A stretch of DNA of 54,210 bases from Pseudomonas cichorii (GTDB lineage Bacteria > Pseudomonadota > Gammaproteobacteria > Pseudomonadales > Pseudomonadaceae), in NCBI RefSeq assembly GCF_003700275.1, contig NZ_RBRE01000075.1, positions 30,421 through 84,630 of the forward strand, read 5' to 3'. The notes beneath the pieces were generated by a model, which searched no databases, was not told the origin of the DNA, and saw only the letters and a program-made list of their open reading frames with translations. How positions within the stretch are numbered: position 1 is the stretch's first letter; each line of letters begins with the position of its first letter. Below are positions 1-8,473 of the stretch, piece after piece. A program made the position numbers and the translations under genes.

Positions 1-155
1 CTCATTTACAACACGTAAAGTCGAGCGCGACTCCGACCGTTCCTCGCCTGTTTTTGCCTTGCCTGACCTTCGCTCGCCGACTTTTCGTACAAAGCCTAGC
101 GTGGCATGCAGAGGGTTTTTCATGGATAAACCCCCTCCTACAGGGGGTTATGGCG
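1..155. other. Left-edge intergenic stretch
   Basis: No convincing gene is visible here. The only structure is a short perfect inverted repeat at about 130-150 (arms AACCCCCT and AGGGGGTT around a 5-base loop), just past the bioA stop. It could act as a weak terminator for bioA, but no T-run follows it on the minus strand. Confidence 0.4.
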
Positions 156-1562
156 TTAACCCGGATCCCGGAAATCCGGGTGGAAGTTCTCGCGCACGGC
201 CACGCTGATGCTGCTGCGGGTCGCGATGTCGATGCCTTCGCTGGCGACTTCGGCCAGGAAGTCGATCTGCTCCGGGGTGATCACGTACGGCGGCAGGAAG
301 TACACCACGCTGCCCAGCGGCCGCAACAGCGCACCACGTTCCAGGGCATGCTGGAAAACCTGCAGGCCGCGGCGTTCCTGCCACGGATAAGCCGTCTTGC
401 TCGCCTTGTCCTGAACCATCTCGATGGCCAGGGCCATGCCGGTCTGGCGGACTTCCGCGACGTGGGGATGCTCCACCAGATGCGCGGTAGCCGTGGCCAT
501 GCGTTGCGCCAGCGCTTTGTTGTTCTCGATGACATTGTCCTGCTCGAAGATATCCAGCGTCGCCAGTGCCGCAGCGCAGGCCAGCGGATTGCCGGTGTAG
601 CTGTGCGAGTGCAGGAAGGCGCGTAGCGTCGGATAGTCGTCGTAGAAGGCGTCGTACACCTCATCGGTGGTCAGGCAGGCTGCCAGCGGCAGATAACCGC
701 CCGTCAGGGCCTTGGACAGGCACAGGAAGTCCGGGCGAATACCAGCCTGTTCGCAGGCAAACATGCTGCCCGTACGACCGAAGCCGACGGCGATCTCATC
801 GTGAATCAGATGCACGCCGTAGCGGTCGCAGGCCTCACGCAGCAGTTTGAGATAGACCGGGTGATACATGCGCATGCCGCCCGCGCCCTGGATCAACGGC
901 TCGACGATCACCGCTGCCACGCTGTCATGGTGTTCGGCGAGGGTCTGTTCCATGGCTGCGAACATGTTGCGTGAGTGTTCTTCCCAGCCCATGCCTTGCG
1001 GGCGATGGTAGCAGTCCGGGCTGGGCACCTTGATGGTGTCCAGCAGCAGGGCTTTATAGGTTTCGGTGAACAGCGGCACGTCGCCGACCGACATCGCGGC
1101 CATGGTTTCGCCGTGATAACTGTTGGTCAGGGTAACGAAGCGCTTCTTGTCCGGCTGGCCGCGATTGAGCCAGTAGTGAAAGCTCATTTTCAGCGCGACT
1201 TCGATGCACGAAGAACCGTTATCGGCGTAGAAACACCGAGTCAGCCCTTCGGGAGTCAGCTTGACCAGGCGTTCGGACAGTTCGATCACCGGCTGATGGC
1301 TGAAACCGGCGAGGATCACATGCTCCAGTTGATCGACCTGATCCTTGATCCGCTGATTGATGCGCGGATTGGCATGGCCGAACACGTTGACCCACCAGGA
1401 ACTCACGGCATCCAGATAGCGCTTGCCTTCAAAGTCTTCCAGCCAGACGCCTTCACCGCGCCTGATCGGAATCAACGGCAGGCTTTCGTGATCTTTCATC
1501 TGCGTGCAGGGGTGCCACAGGACCTTGAGGTCGCGTTGCATCCACTGGTCATTCAGGCCCAT
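156..1562 (-). CDS. bioA: Adenosylmethionine-8-amino-7-oxononanoate aminotransferase (BioA)
   Basis: PLP-dependent class III aminotransferase of biotin synthesis. It converts 7-keto-8-aminopelargonate to 7,8-diaminopelargonate with S-adenosylmethionine as amino donor, in the cytoplasm. The 468 residues carry the family landmarks: the WHPCTQ substrate segment near residue 16, the GSS phosphate-binding turn at 116-118, HDEI with Asp255 contacting the pyridine nitrogen, and CLSKALTGG with the Schiff-base lysine at Lys284. The start at 1562 is preferred over an upstream in-frame start at 1589 because GGAG sits 7 bases before it and homologues begin here. It lies about 27 kb from bioBFHCD in this window, so the pathway genes are split, as is usual in Pseudomonas. 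I saw no BirA-type operator in front of it. It is divergent from the amine oxidase. Confidence 0.95.
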   Translation of the reverse strand: MGLNDQWMQRDLKVLWHPCTQMKDHESLPLIPIRRGEGVWLEDFEGKRYLDAVSSWWVNVFGHANPRINQRIKDQVDQLEHVILAGFSHQPVIELSERLVKLTPEGLTRCFYADNGSSCIEVALKMSFHYWLNRGQPDKKRFVTLTNSYHGETMAAMSVGDVPLFTETYKALLLDTIKVPSPDCYHRPQGMGWEEHSRNMFAAMEQTLAEHHDSVAAVIVEPLIQGAGGMRMYHPVYLKLLREACDRYGVHLIHDEIAVGFGRTGSMFACEQAGIRPDFLCLSKALTGGYLPLAACLTTDEVYDAFYDDYPTLRAFLHSHSYTGNPLACAAALATLDIFEQDNVIENNKALAQRMATATAHLVEHPHVAEVRQTGMALAIEMVQDKASKTAYPWQERRGLQVFQHALERGALLRPLGSVVYFLPPYVITPEQIDFLAEVASEGIDIATRSSISVAVRENFHPDFRDPG

Positions 1563-1748
1563 TGGCAATCTCCGGGTAGCAGCTCGCATGACGCGAGGGC
1601 GAACAATCGCGCAAGCCTATGCAATGCCCGGCTGCGGAACAACCTTTGTATCGTTTTGAACATCGCTGGCGGGGCTTGTATGGCTGGCGTATGCTGCGCG
1701 CCTCTTCGTTGTTTTTGGCAATTTCCCATGTTTTTCGGAGTTCACGGA

Positions 1749-3569
1749 ATGCTTTCTGGGTGGCTGCGCGCGTGTGCGCTTGTAGTAATAGGTCTGGTCA
1801 GCGTTTCGGCGCTCGCCAATGAAAAACAACGTACGGCGATTGTCGTCGGCGGCGGGCTGGCCGGCCTGACGGCGGCGTATGAGCTGCAGAACAAAGGCTG
1901 GCAGGTGACGCTGCTGGAAGCCAAAGCCAATATCGGTGGCCGTTCGGGGCTGGCTACCAGTGAGTGGATCGGCAATGCCAAGGCGCAGCCGGTCCTGAAC
2001 CGCTACCTGGACAGCTTCAAGATCCAGAGCGTACCGGCTCCGGAGTTCGTGCGTACGCCCAGCTACCTGATCGACGGCGTGCACTTCACCCAGGCCGATC
2101 TGGCGCTCAAGCAACCGGCGACCGCCGAGGCCATCAAGCGCTACGAGGAGACGCTGGACAATCTGGCGCGCTCCATCGAGAACCCGGAAACACCGGCGGC
2201 CAACAGCACGCTGTTCGCTCTGGACCAGATCAACGTTTCCAACTGGCTGGATCGCCTGAACCTGCCAGCGACGGCACGACAGTTGATCAACCAGCAGATT
2301 CGCACGCGCTACGACGAGCCTTCGCGCCTGTCGCTGCTGTATTTCGCCCAGCAATCGCGGGTCTATCGCGCAGTGGATGAGCGCGACCAGCGTGCCGCAC
2401 GCTTGCCGGGTGGCAGCGTGGTGCTGGCCCAGGCCTTCGTCAAACAGCTCAAGACCATCAAGACCAGCTCTGCGGTATCGGCCATCGTGCAGGACAAGGA
2501 CAGCGTAACGGTCAAGGTCGGCGCAGTCGGCTACAGCGCCGATTACGTGGTGCTGGCGGTGCCTTTGCGCTCGCTGAGCAATATCCAGATGACCCCTGCG
2601 CTGGATGCCCAGCACATGGGCGCCCTCAAGGGCACCAACTATGGCTGGCGCGACCAGATCATGCTCAAGTTCAAGACCCCGGTCTGGGACAGCAAGGCGC
2701 GCATGTCCGGCGAGATTTTCAGCAACACCGGCCTGGGCATGCTGTGGATCGAGCCGGCGCTCAAGGGTGGCGCCAATGTGGTGATCAACCTGTCCGGTGA
2801 CAATGCACGGATCATGCAGGCGTTTGGCGACAAGCAACTGGTCGATCAGGTGCTGATTCGTCTGCACACCTTTTATCCACAGGCGCGTGGTGCCTATACC
2901 GGCTATGAAATCCGTCGCTACAGCGTCGATCCATCGACCGGTGGTTCCTACCTGGCGTTCGGCCCTGGCCAGATCAGCAAGTACTGGCGCCTGTGGGAAA
3001 AACCCGTGCAGCGCGTAGCTTTTGCCGGCGAGCACACCGATGCCCTGTATCCGGGCACCCTGGAAGGTGCTCTGCGCAGCGGTCAGCGTGCGGCCAGCCA
3101 GGTGCAGGATCTGGCGGCGGGCAAGTCGTTCGAGCCGGTCAAGGTGGTTCCGGCCCCGGCAGCCGCTCCGGTAGAGAAGAAGTCGGAAGGTGGTTTCTTC
3201 AGCAACCTGTTCGATTTCGGTGGCTCTTCCGACAAACCGGCTGAAAAGCCTGCCGAGCAACCGGTCGAGAAAGCACCAGAGCCTGCTCCGGCACCCGCTC
3301 CAGTGCCTGTTGCCCCTGTGGTTGCGCCAGTCGCCGAGCCTGCCAGGGCGCCTGCGAAAGTCGAGCCAGCGAAGAAAGCACCGGCCAAGACCGAGCCCGC
3401 CAAGAAAGCTCCAGCCAAGGAGCCGGTGAAGAAAGAGGCCGTGAAGAAAGAAGCGACGCACAAGGAAAAGGCACCTGCCAAACCTGCCGCAGCGCCGAAA
3501 GCCCCGGCTAAAACCGAGCCGGCAGCCAAGCCGAAGAGCGACGCAACGCCGGCCGAGGTCAAGAACTGA
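1749..3569 (+). CDS. Exported FAD-dependent amine oxidase with Lys/Ala/Pro-rich C-terminal tail
   Basis: Flavin monoamine-oxidase family protein of 606 residues. A Sec-type signal peptide ends near Ala23 (ALA before NEKQ). The FAD-binding dinucleotide fold starts at residue 31 with VVGGGLAGLTAAYEL. The second flavin-contact motif AFAGEHTDALYPGTLEGAL lies near residue 425-445. Known members oxidise amines to aldehydes with release of H2O2; the substrate here cannot be read from sequence. From about residue 460 the protein becomes a low-complexity tail rich in Ala, Pro, Lys and Glu with repeated PAKKA/PAKTEPAKKA units, which resembles histone H1-like AlgP tails rather than any oxidase domain. 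The start at 1749 has CGGAG about 8 bases upstream and yields a clean signal peptide; in-frame ATGs at 1680 and 1728 would spoil it. Divergent from bioA; a terminator follows. Confidence 0.8.
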   Translation: MLSGWLRACALVVIGLVSVSALANEKQRTAIVVGGGLAGLTAAYELQNKGWQVTLLEAKANIGGRSGLATSEWIGNAKAQPVLNRYLDSFKIQSVPAPEFVRTPSYLIDGVHFTQADLALKQPATAEAIKRYEETLDNLARSIENPETPAANSTLFALDQINVSNWLDRLNLPATARQLINQQIRTRYDEPSRLSLLYFAQQSRVYRAVDERDQRAARLPGGSVVLAQAFVKQLKTIKTSSAVSAIVQDKDSVTVKVGAVGYSADYVVLAVPLRSLSNIQMTPALDAQHMGALKGTNYGWRDQIMLKFKTPVWDSKARMSGEIFSNTGLGMLWIEPALKGGANVVINLSGDNARIMQAFGDKQLVDQVLIRLHTFYPQARGAYTGYEIRRYSVDPSTGGSYLAFGPGQISKYWRLWEKPVQRVAFAGEHTDALYPGTLEGALRSGQRAASQVQDLAAGKSFEPVKVVPAPAAAPVEKKSEGGFFSNLFDFGGSSDKPAEKPAEQPVEKAPEPAPAPAPVPVAPVVAPVAEPARAPAKVEPAKKAPAKTEPAKKAPAKEPVKKEAVKKEATHKEKAPAKPAAAPKAPAKTEPAAKPKSDATPAEVKN

Positions 3570-3588
3570 CTGAGCCATCGCTGACATG

Positions 3589-3621
3589 AAAAGGCGCGGT
3601 ATGCATACCGCGCCTTTTTTT
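3589..3621 (+). terminator. Rho-independent terminator after the amine oxidase
   Basis: Near-perfect palindrome AAGGCGCGGTATGCATACCGCGCCTT followed directly by a run of seven T on the plus strand. It has the classic intrinsic-terminator form and sits 20 bases after the stop codon. Confidence 0.9.
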
Positions 3622-3945
3622 ATGGGCGCCAGATTCGTTCCGTATAAACCTGTGCAGTGAAACTTTCTCAAAAATGCCGTTCATCGCCATCGAAATGCCG
3701 ACGGTCATGGCGCAGTGTTACTGAGCAGAATTTATCGAGATGCTGCGCCAGCAGAACAGCCGGTGGTCATCGAAAGCCTCTCAAAGGAGGGCTGTCGGAG
3801 CCATGGGTGAATGTCGGAAGGTCGATAGCGGGATATTCGATGAAATATTCCATATCGAATTGTTCGATATTTCAGAGCAAAATTTTGCGCTTTCATTCGA
3901 TAGATAAAAAGCTAGTCTGGTAACACTTCTCACAGGGTATTTGCG
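3622..3945 (+). promoter_or_regulatory. Upstream region of cytb561-yceI with clustered TTCGAT palindromes
   Basis: No gene is convincing in this 324-base gap; an open frame at 3657-3923 has no family features and atypical composition. The last 120 bases are AT-rich and contain a perfect dyad at 3852-3870 (ATATCGAA-TTG-TTCGATAT), plus further TTCGAT or TATTCC half-site-like copies near 3835-3850 and 3896-3902. The arrangement looks like operator sites for a dimeric regulator, possibly LysR-type, overlapping the promoter of the following operon. The regulator cannot be named. Confidence 0.5.
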
Positions 3946-4494
3946 ATGCAGTTACGTAATTCATCCTCTCGCTACGGTCTGGTCGGCATGGTGCTGCATT
4001 GGGGTGTGGCTGTTGTGGTCTTCGGTTTGTTTGCGCTTGGGCTATGGATGATGGGGCTGGATTATTACGATACCTGGCGCAAGGCCGGGCCCGACCTGCA
4101 CAAGAGCATCGGGCTCACGCTGTTTGCCGTGATGCTGTTTCGTGTGGTCTGGCGCCTGCTCAGCCCGCCGCCTGCGCCATTGGCCAGCTACAGTAAGCTG
4201 ACGCGCCTCGGCGCTGCGTTTGGCCATCTGTTTCTGTATGTCGCGCTGTTTGCCGTGATGTTCGCCGGTTACCTGATTTCCACTGCCGATGGCGTGGGGA
4301 TTCCGGTCTTCGGCCTGTTCGAGGTTCCAGCGCTGATCAGCGGCCTGCCCGGACAATCGGAGACAGCAGGCTGGATACACTTTTATCTGGCATGGTTCAT
4401 CGTGGTGTTTGCGGTGCTCCATGGCCTTGCTGCACTGAAACACCACTTCATCGATCGCGATGTGACCCTCAAGCGTATGCTGGGTCGTAATTGA
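3946..4494 (+). CDS. Cytochrome b561 family protein
   Basis: Integral membrane di-haem cytochrome b561 (CybB type) of 182 residues with four hydrophobic helices. Candidate haem-ligand histidines are visible at His18 (LHWG), His52 (DLHKSIG), His145 (WIHFYLAW) and His159 (VLHGL), matching the bacterial family. It probably passes electrons between quinol and a periplasmic or membrane acceptor. It ends 27 bases before yceI and is almost certainly cotranscribed with it, a pairing common in proteobacteria. The intergenic TTCGAT dyad upstream is the likely control region. Family assignment is secure; the physiological electron partner is unknown. Confidence 0.88.
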   Translation: MQLRNSSSRYGLVGMVLHWGVAVVVFGLFALGLWMMGLDYYDTWRKAGPDLHKSIGLTLFAVMLFRVVWRLLSPPPAPLASYSKLTRLGAAFGHLFLYVALFAVMFAGYLISTADGVGIPVFGLFEVPALISGLPGQSETAGWIHFYLAWFIVVFAVLHGLAALKHHFIDRDVTLKRMLGRN

Positions 4495-4521
4495 TTGTTC
4501 AACCAAAACGGGAATAAAAGC

Positions 4522-5100
4522 ATGTTGAAGAAGTCTCTTGCCGCTCTGGCTCTGGGTACCGCTCTGTTGTCTGCCGGTCAGGCGATGGCTGCTGATTATG
4601 TGATCGACAAGGAAGGCCAGCACGCTTTCATCGATTTCAAGATCAGCCACCTGGGCTACAGCTTCATCCACGGCACATTCAAGGATTGGGACGGTACTTT
4701 CAGCTTTGATGCTGCCAAGCCTGAAGCCAGCAAGATCGCTGTCGAACTGAAAACCGCCAGCCTCTTCACCAACCATGCCGAGCGCGACAAGCACATCCTG
4801 AGCAAGGATTTCCTGGACGCCGGCAAGTTTCCTGAAGCCAAGTTCGTTTCCACCAGCGTCAAATCCACTGGCGAAAAGACTGCTGACGTCACTGGCGACC
4901 TGACCCTGCACGGCGTCACCAAGCCAATCGTGATCAAGGCTACCTTCAACGGCGAAGGCAAGGATCCATGGGGCGGCTACCGTGCCGGCTTCAACGGCAC
5001 CAGCACTCTGAACCTGAACGACTTCGGCATCAAAGGCCCGGGTCCTACCTCTCAGACTCTGGTTCTGGATATCACCCTGGAAGGTATCCAGAAGAAGTAA
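4522..5100 (+). CDS. YceI-family periplasmic lipid-binding-like protein
   Basis: A 192-residue secreted protein with a signal peptide ending at AMA23. The YceI lipocalin-like beta-barrel follows: YVIDKEGQHAFIDFKISHLGYS at the start, the NHAERDKHI stretch in the middle, and FGIKGPGP near the end. YceI barrels bind polyisoprenoid or amphiphilic molecules and the family is often induced by alkaline or osmotic stress. The ATG at 4522 is preferred over the TTG at 4495 because it is preceded by a CGGGA ribosome site and gives a proper signal peptide. Second gene of an operon with cytochrome b561; two terminator hairpins follow. Confidence 0.9.
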   Translation: MLKKSLAALALGTALLSAGQAMAADYVIDKEGQHAFIDFKISHLGYSFIHGTFKDWDGTFSFDAAKPEASKIAVELKTASLFTNHAERDKHILSKDFLDAGKFPEAKFVSTSVKSTGEKTADVTGDLTLHGVTKPIVIKATFNGEGKDPWGGYRAGFNGTSTLNLNDFGIKGPGPTSQTLVLDITLEGIQKK

Positions 5101-5119
5101 GCGCTGCCTGAACGACAGA

Positions 5120-5147
5120 ACGCCGACCCTGGGTCGGCGTTTCTGTT
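5120..5147 (+). terminator. Terminator of cytb561-yceI
   Basis: Stem ACGCCGACCC / GGGTCGGCGT with a very short loop, followed by a T-rich stretch (TTCTGTTT) on the plus strand, 20 bases after the yceI stop. Confidence 0.8.
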
Positions 5148-5170
5148 TGTGGATTCGCGCAAGCCACATA

Positions 5171-5206
5171 CAAGAACGCCCCGAACCAGTCGGGGCGTTC
5201 TTGTTT
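5171..5206. terminator. Bidirectional terminator between yceI and rhlE
   Basis: Perfect 14-bp stem (5171-5184 with 5190-5203) around a 5-base loop. On the plus strand it is followed by TTGTTT, and it begins 12 bases past the rhlE stop on the minus strand. It can insulate the two convergent units. Confidence 0.8.
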
Positions 5207-5217
5207 CAGCGCTGCTG

Positions 5218-7101
5218 TCAGCTATCGCGGTTGCGAGTCAGCAGGGCCGGTTTTTCACCGCGCGGGCGGCTTGGCAACTGATCGAGCTGCTCGGCAGACG
5301 GGAAACGATCGATTTTCGATTCCTTGTGCACGATTTTCGGCTGCGACTGGCTGTCACGCGAGTTCTGCACTGCCGGTTCCTGACGAGGTTGATCGTCACG
5401 AGCCGGACGGCGATTGCGTGGCTGACCGTCACGCGAGCCGCCATTGCGAGAGCCTGCGCCTGCACCATTGCGTTTGCCTGCGGTGCCATTGCTGGCGCCC
5501 GAGCCGTTGCTGCTGCGCGGGTTGCTCTGGCGACCCGGGCCTTGCGGGCGTCCGGCGCCAGTAGCTGCGCCTGGTGCCGCAGGTGCGCCGGGACGACGAC
5601 CACGGCCCTGGGTTTTGCCCTGGTAAGGGCTGACGTAATCGGCGCGGTTACCGAAGTTATCCACATCGTCATCGCGGAATTCGTCAGGTGCACGGTCTTC
5701 TGTCGGACGTGGTACTTGCGACTGACGTTGCTCACGCGGGGTGCCTTCGCGAGGCTTTCTTTCGCGTGGCTGGCGAGCCGGGCGCTCGCCCGAAGCTGCG
5801 GCCGCGGGCTTTTCCTTGCCTTTGTCCTTGCCCTTGTCGCGACGACCGCCGTTGTTGCTGCTCTTTTCACCTTCGGCACGTGGCGCGCGAGCAGCACGTG
5901 GGTTGCGAACGTCGGGACGCTCGCGAACTTCAGGCTTCTCGGCCTCGACCGCAGTGATATCGAAGCCCATCAGATCGCCGTCAGGGATTTTCTGGCGGGT
6001 CATGCGCTCGATGCTTTTAAGCAGTTTCTCTTCGTCCGGCGCAACCAGCGAGATCGCCTCGCCGGTACGGCCTGCACGGCCGGTACGACCGATGCGGTGG
6101 ACGTAGTCTTCATCGACGTTGGGCAGCTCGAAGTTGACCACATGTGGCAACTGGTCGATATCCAGGCCGCGAGCGGCGATATCGGTAGCGACCATGATCC
6201 GCACTTCGCCGGCCTTGAAGTCAGCCAGGGCCTTGGTCCGGGCGTTCTGGCTCTTGTTGCCGTGGATCGCGACAGCGCTGAGGCCGTGCTTGTCCAGGTA
6301 CTCGGCCAGACGGTTGGCGCCGTGCTTGGTGCGGGTGAAGACCAGCACCTGTTCCCATGCGCCCTGAGTGATCAGGTGCGCCAGCAGCGAACGCTTGTGG
6401 TTGGCCGGCAGACGGAAAACCCGTTGCTCGATACGCTCGACCGTGGTGTTCGGCGGCGTGACTTCGATGCGCTCGGGGTTGTGCAGCAACTTGCCGGCGA
6501 GGGCGGTGATGTCGTTGGAGAAGGTTGCCGAGAACAGCAGGTTCTGGCGCTTGGCAGGCAAGCGGGCGAGGACCTTCTTCACGTCATGCACGAAGCCCAT
6601 GTCGAGCATCCGGTCTGCTTCGTCGAGCACCAGAATTTCAACGTGGGACAGGTCGACGCTGCCTTGGCCGGCGAGGTCGAGCAGGCGGCCAGGGCAGGCT
6701 ACCAGCACGTCCACGCCCCGGGCCATGGCCTGGACCTGCGGATTCATGCCGACGCCGCCAAAGATGCAGGCGCTGACGAACTTCAGGTCGCGGGCATAGA
6801 TCTTGAAGCTGTCATGCACCTGGGCGGCGAGTTCGCGAGTCGGGGTCAGGACCAGTACGCGCGGTTGGCGCGGGCCGTGACGCTGGGATTTGTCCGGGTG
6901 ACCGTTGGGGAACAACCGCTCCAGAATCGGGAGGGCGAAGCCACCGGTTTTACCTGTACCTGTCTGTGCCGCAACCATCAGGTCGCGACCTTGCAACACG
7001 GCGGGAATGGCCCGCTGTTGCACCGGAGTAGGCTGGGTATAGCCCGCTGCCTCGATGGCGCGGACTAAAGCCTCGGAGAGACCGAGGGAAGCAAAGGACA
7101 T
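5218..7101 (-). CDS. rhlE: DEAD-box ATP-dependent RNA helicase RhlE
   Basis: RNA helicase of 627 residues. The helicase core has the Q-motif (YTQPTPVQQ), motif I AQTGTGKT (45-52), PTREL (87-91), DEAD (160-163), SATF (191-194), GLDID (312-316) and HRIGRTGR (335-342). After about residue 385 comes a disordered, Arg/Gly/Asn-rich tail of more than 200 residues with RG and NGG stretches, typical of pseudomonad RhlE proteins and likely to bind RNA. RhlE proteins act in ribosome assembly and mRNA turnover, especially in the cold. The start at 7101 is set by an AGGA site 6 bases upstream and by the Q-motif position; a longer frame to 7374 lacks homology. A leader of roughly 250 bases separates it from a predicted extended -10 promoter. 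Confidence 0.95.
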   Translation of the reverse strand: MSFASLGLSEALVRAIEAAGYTQPTPVQQRAIPAVLQGRDLMVAAQTGTGKTGGFALPILERLFPNGHPDKSQRHGPRQPRVLVLTPTRELAAQVHDSFKIYARDLKFVSACIFGGVGMNPQVQAMARGVDVLVACPGRLLDLAGQGSVDLSHVEILVLDEADRMLDMGFVHDVKKVLARLPAKRQNLLFSATFSNDITALAGKLLHNPERIEVTPPNTTVERIEQRVFRLPANHKRSLLAHLITQGAWEQVLVFTRTKHGANRLAEYLDKHGLSAVAIHGNKSQNARTKALADFKAGEVRIMVATDIAARGLDIDQLPHVVNFELPNVDEDYVHRIGRTGRAGRTGEAISLVAPDEEKLLKSIERMTRQKIPDGDLMGFDITAVEAEKPEVRERPDVRNPRAARAPRAEGEKSSNNGGRRDKGKDKGKEKPAAAASGERPARQPRERKPREGTPREQRQSQVPRPTEDRAPDEFRDDDVDNFGNRADYVSPYQGKTQGRGRRPGAPAAPGAATGAGRPQGPGRQSNPRSSNGSGASNGTAGKRNGAGAGSRNGGSRDGQPRNRRPARDDQPRQEPAVQNSRDSQSQPKIVHKESKIDRFPSAEQLDQLPSRPRGEKPALLTRNRDS

Positions 7102-7465
7102 GAGTAATCCTGTTCTGTTGGAGCTTGAGCTCAAGGGATAATCTTGCCTGGCGCGAATGGCGTTCGTGTCTTGTATGCGGCAAGAAGCTTGATTGCCTGC
7201 TGTGTATACAAGAGCTGAGAAGACGCGATCCCGTCCGGTCCTGCGGGGTCTCTGGTTCATCTCGTGACATGGGCGCGGGTTGGAAAGTGCGCTGCTGGCG
7301 TGATCGAGATGGCTTCTGCAAGACCGAGCGTCCGGGCGTAAGCCTGGCGGGAAGGCTGGAGTATAACAGAGCAAACACGCTGTGCTGCTTTCATGCTGCC
7401 CAACGGTTTTGCGCTGCGGGATCTTTCTGGCATGGCCTGAAAGATCCCGCCCGGAAAATACACTG
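7102..7465 (-). promoter_or_regulatory. rhlE leader and promoter region
   Basis: This 364-base gap contains no supported gene. On the minus strand an extended -10 element, TG-T-TATACT, lies at 7368-7360, which would put the rhlE transcript start near 7353 and leave about 250 untranslated bases. A separate 12-bp inverted repeat lies at 7416-7450 near the metF stop. The promoter is a motif reading only. Confidence 0.45.
7416..7450 (-). terminator. Hairpin after metF
   Basis: Perfect 12-bp inverted repeat GCGGGATCTTTC / GAAAGATCCCGC with an 11-base loop, beginning 15 bases past the metF stop. No T-run follows, so it may be a stabilising 3' hairpin or a weak terminator. Confidence 0.5.
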
Positions 7466-8311
7466 TCAGCGTGGCAGCTTCAGGTTGTTCCAGATCGCCA
7501 GGCTCGGCTCGGCCTGGTTCAGCGTGTAGAAGTGCAGACCCGGTGCGCCACCTTGCAGCAGGCGTTCGCACATTTCGGTGATGACCTGCTCGCCGAAGGC
7601 CTGGATGCTTTGAATGTCGTCACCGTAGGCTTCCAGCTGCTTGCGGATCCAGCGCGGGATTTCCGCACCGCAGGCATCCGAGAAGCGCGCCAGCTTGCTG
7701 TAGTTGGTGATCGGCATGATGCCCGGCACGATTGGCAGGTTCACACCCTTCTTCTGCACGCGCTCCAGGAAGTGGAAATAGCTGTCGGCGTTGAAGAAGT
7801 ACTGGGTGATCGCGCTGTCGGCACCGGCTTGGGCCTTGTGCACGAAGTTTTTCACGTCGTTGTCGAAATTGTGCGCCTGGGGATGCATCTCCGGGTACGC
7901 CGCGACTTCGATATGGAAGTGACTGCCGGTTTCTTCACGGATGAAGGACACCAGGTCACTGGCGTAGCGCAATTCACCGCTGGCCATGCCCATGCCTGAC
8001 GGCAGGTCGCCGCGCAGGGCAACGATGCGCTTGATACCGGCATCCTTGTACTGAGCCAGCAGGGCGCGCAGTTCGGCCTTGCTGTCGCCAACGCACGACA
8101 GGTGCGGAGCGGCAGGGATCTTTACTTCGTTTTCCAGCTGCAGCACGGTGTTGATCGTGCGGTCGCGGGTAGAACCACCGGCACCATAGGTGCAGGAGAA
8201 AAAATCGGGGTTGTAGCTGGCAAGCTGACGCGCAACGGTCAGCAGCTTTTCATGCCCGGCATCGGTCTTCGTCGGGAAGAACTCGAAGCTGAAGCGACGG
8301 TCTTGGCTCAT
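7466..8311 (-). CDS. metF: 5,10-methylenetetrahydrofolate reductase (MetF)
   Basis: FAD-dependent TIM-barrel reductase of 281 residues that makes 5-methyl-THF, the methyl donor for methionine synthesis. Visible landmarks are FEFFPTKT near the N-terminus, LRGDLP, the ITQYFFNADSYFHFLE segment lining the flavin site, and GIMPITNYSKLARFSDACGAEIP in the C-terminal half. Length and start (MSQDRRFSFEFFP) match the family; an upstream GTG at 8326 would add five residues. It lies downstream of ahcY on the same strand, separated by a 160-base gap filled with a REP pair, and is probably in the same SAH-riboswitch-controlled transcript. Together they complete the activated methyl cycle. Confidence 0.96.
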   Translation of the reverse strand: MSQDRRFSFEFFPTKTDAGHEKLLTVARQLASYNPDFFSCTYGAGGSTRDRTINTVLQLENEVKIPAAPHLSCVGDSKAELRALLAQYKDAGIKRIVALRGDLPSGMGMASGELRYASDLVSFIREETGSHFHIEVAAYPEMHPQAHNFDNDVKNFVHKAQAGADSAITQYFFNADSYFHFLERVQKKGVNLPIVPGIMPITNYSKLARFSDACGAEIPRWIRKQLEAYGDDIQSIQAFGEQVITEMCERLLQGGAPGLHFYTLNQAEPSLAIWNNLKLPR

Positions 8312-8326
8312 GGAGGCCGGTCTCAC

Positions 8327-8449
8327 TGTAGGAGCGAACTTGTTCGCGATAAGGCCGTACAGGCCTTCAGGTACTGAAGAATAGCGATGCTGTCAGCCTT
8401 TTGGCTGCGACCGCCTTGCGCTCGATCGCGGACAAGTCCGCTCCTAACC
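8327..8449. repeat. REP pair between metF and ahcY
   Basis: Two oppositely oriented REP-like units, GTAGGAGCGAACTTGTTCGCG at about 8328 and ATCGCGGACAAGTCCGCTCC at about 8425, bracket a 75-base spacer. This is the common Pseudomonas intergenic palindrome in a BIME-like pair. It may affect relative expression of ahcY and metF through mRNA processing. Confidence 0.8.
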
Positions 8450-8473
8450 AGAAGAGCGGACCGTCCGTATCAA

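Noticed and set aside
1563..1748. BirA operator in front of bioA
   Set aside because: No TGTAAACC or GGTTTACA half-site was found.
1617..3671. Long open frame antisense to the amine oxidase
   Set aside because: Composition follows the opposite strand of a GC-rich gene, and no family motif is present. The same applies to antisense frames at 5149-7068, 8387-9886, 11570-12991, 24714-26669 and 41704-42801.
3657..3923. Open frame of 88 codons before cytochrome b561
   Set aside because: No ribosome site, no recognisable fold, and it overlaps the AT-rich operator-like region.
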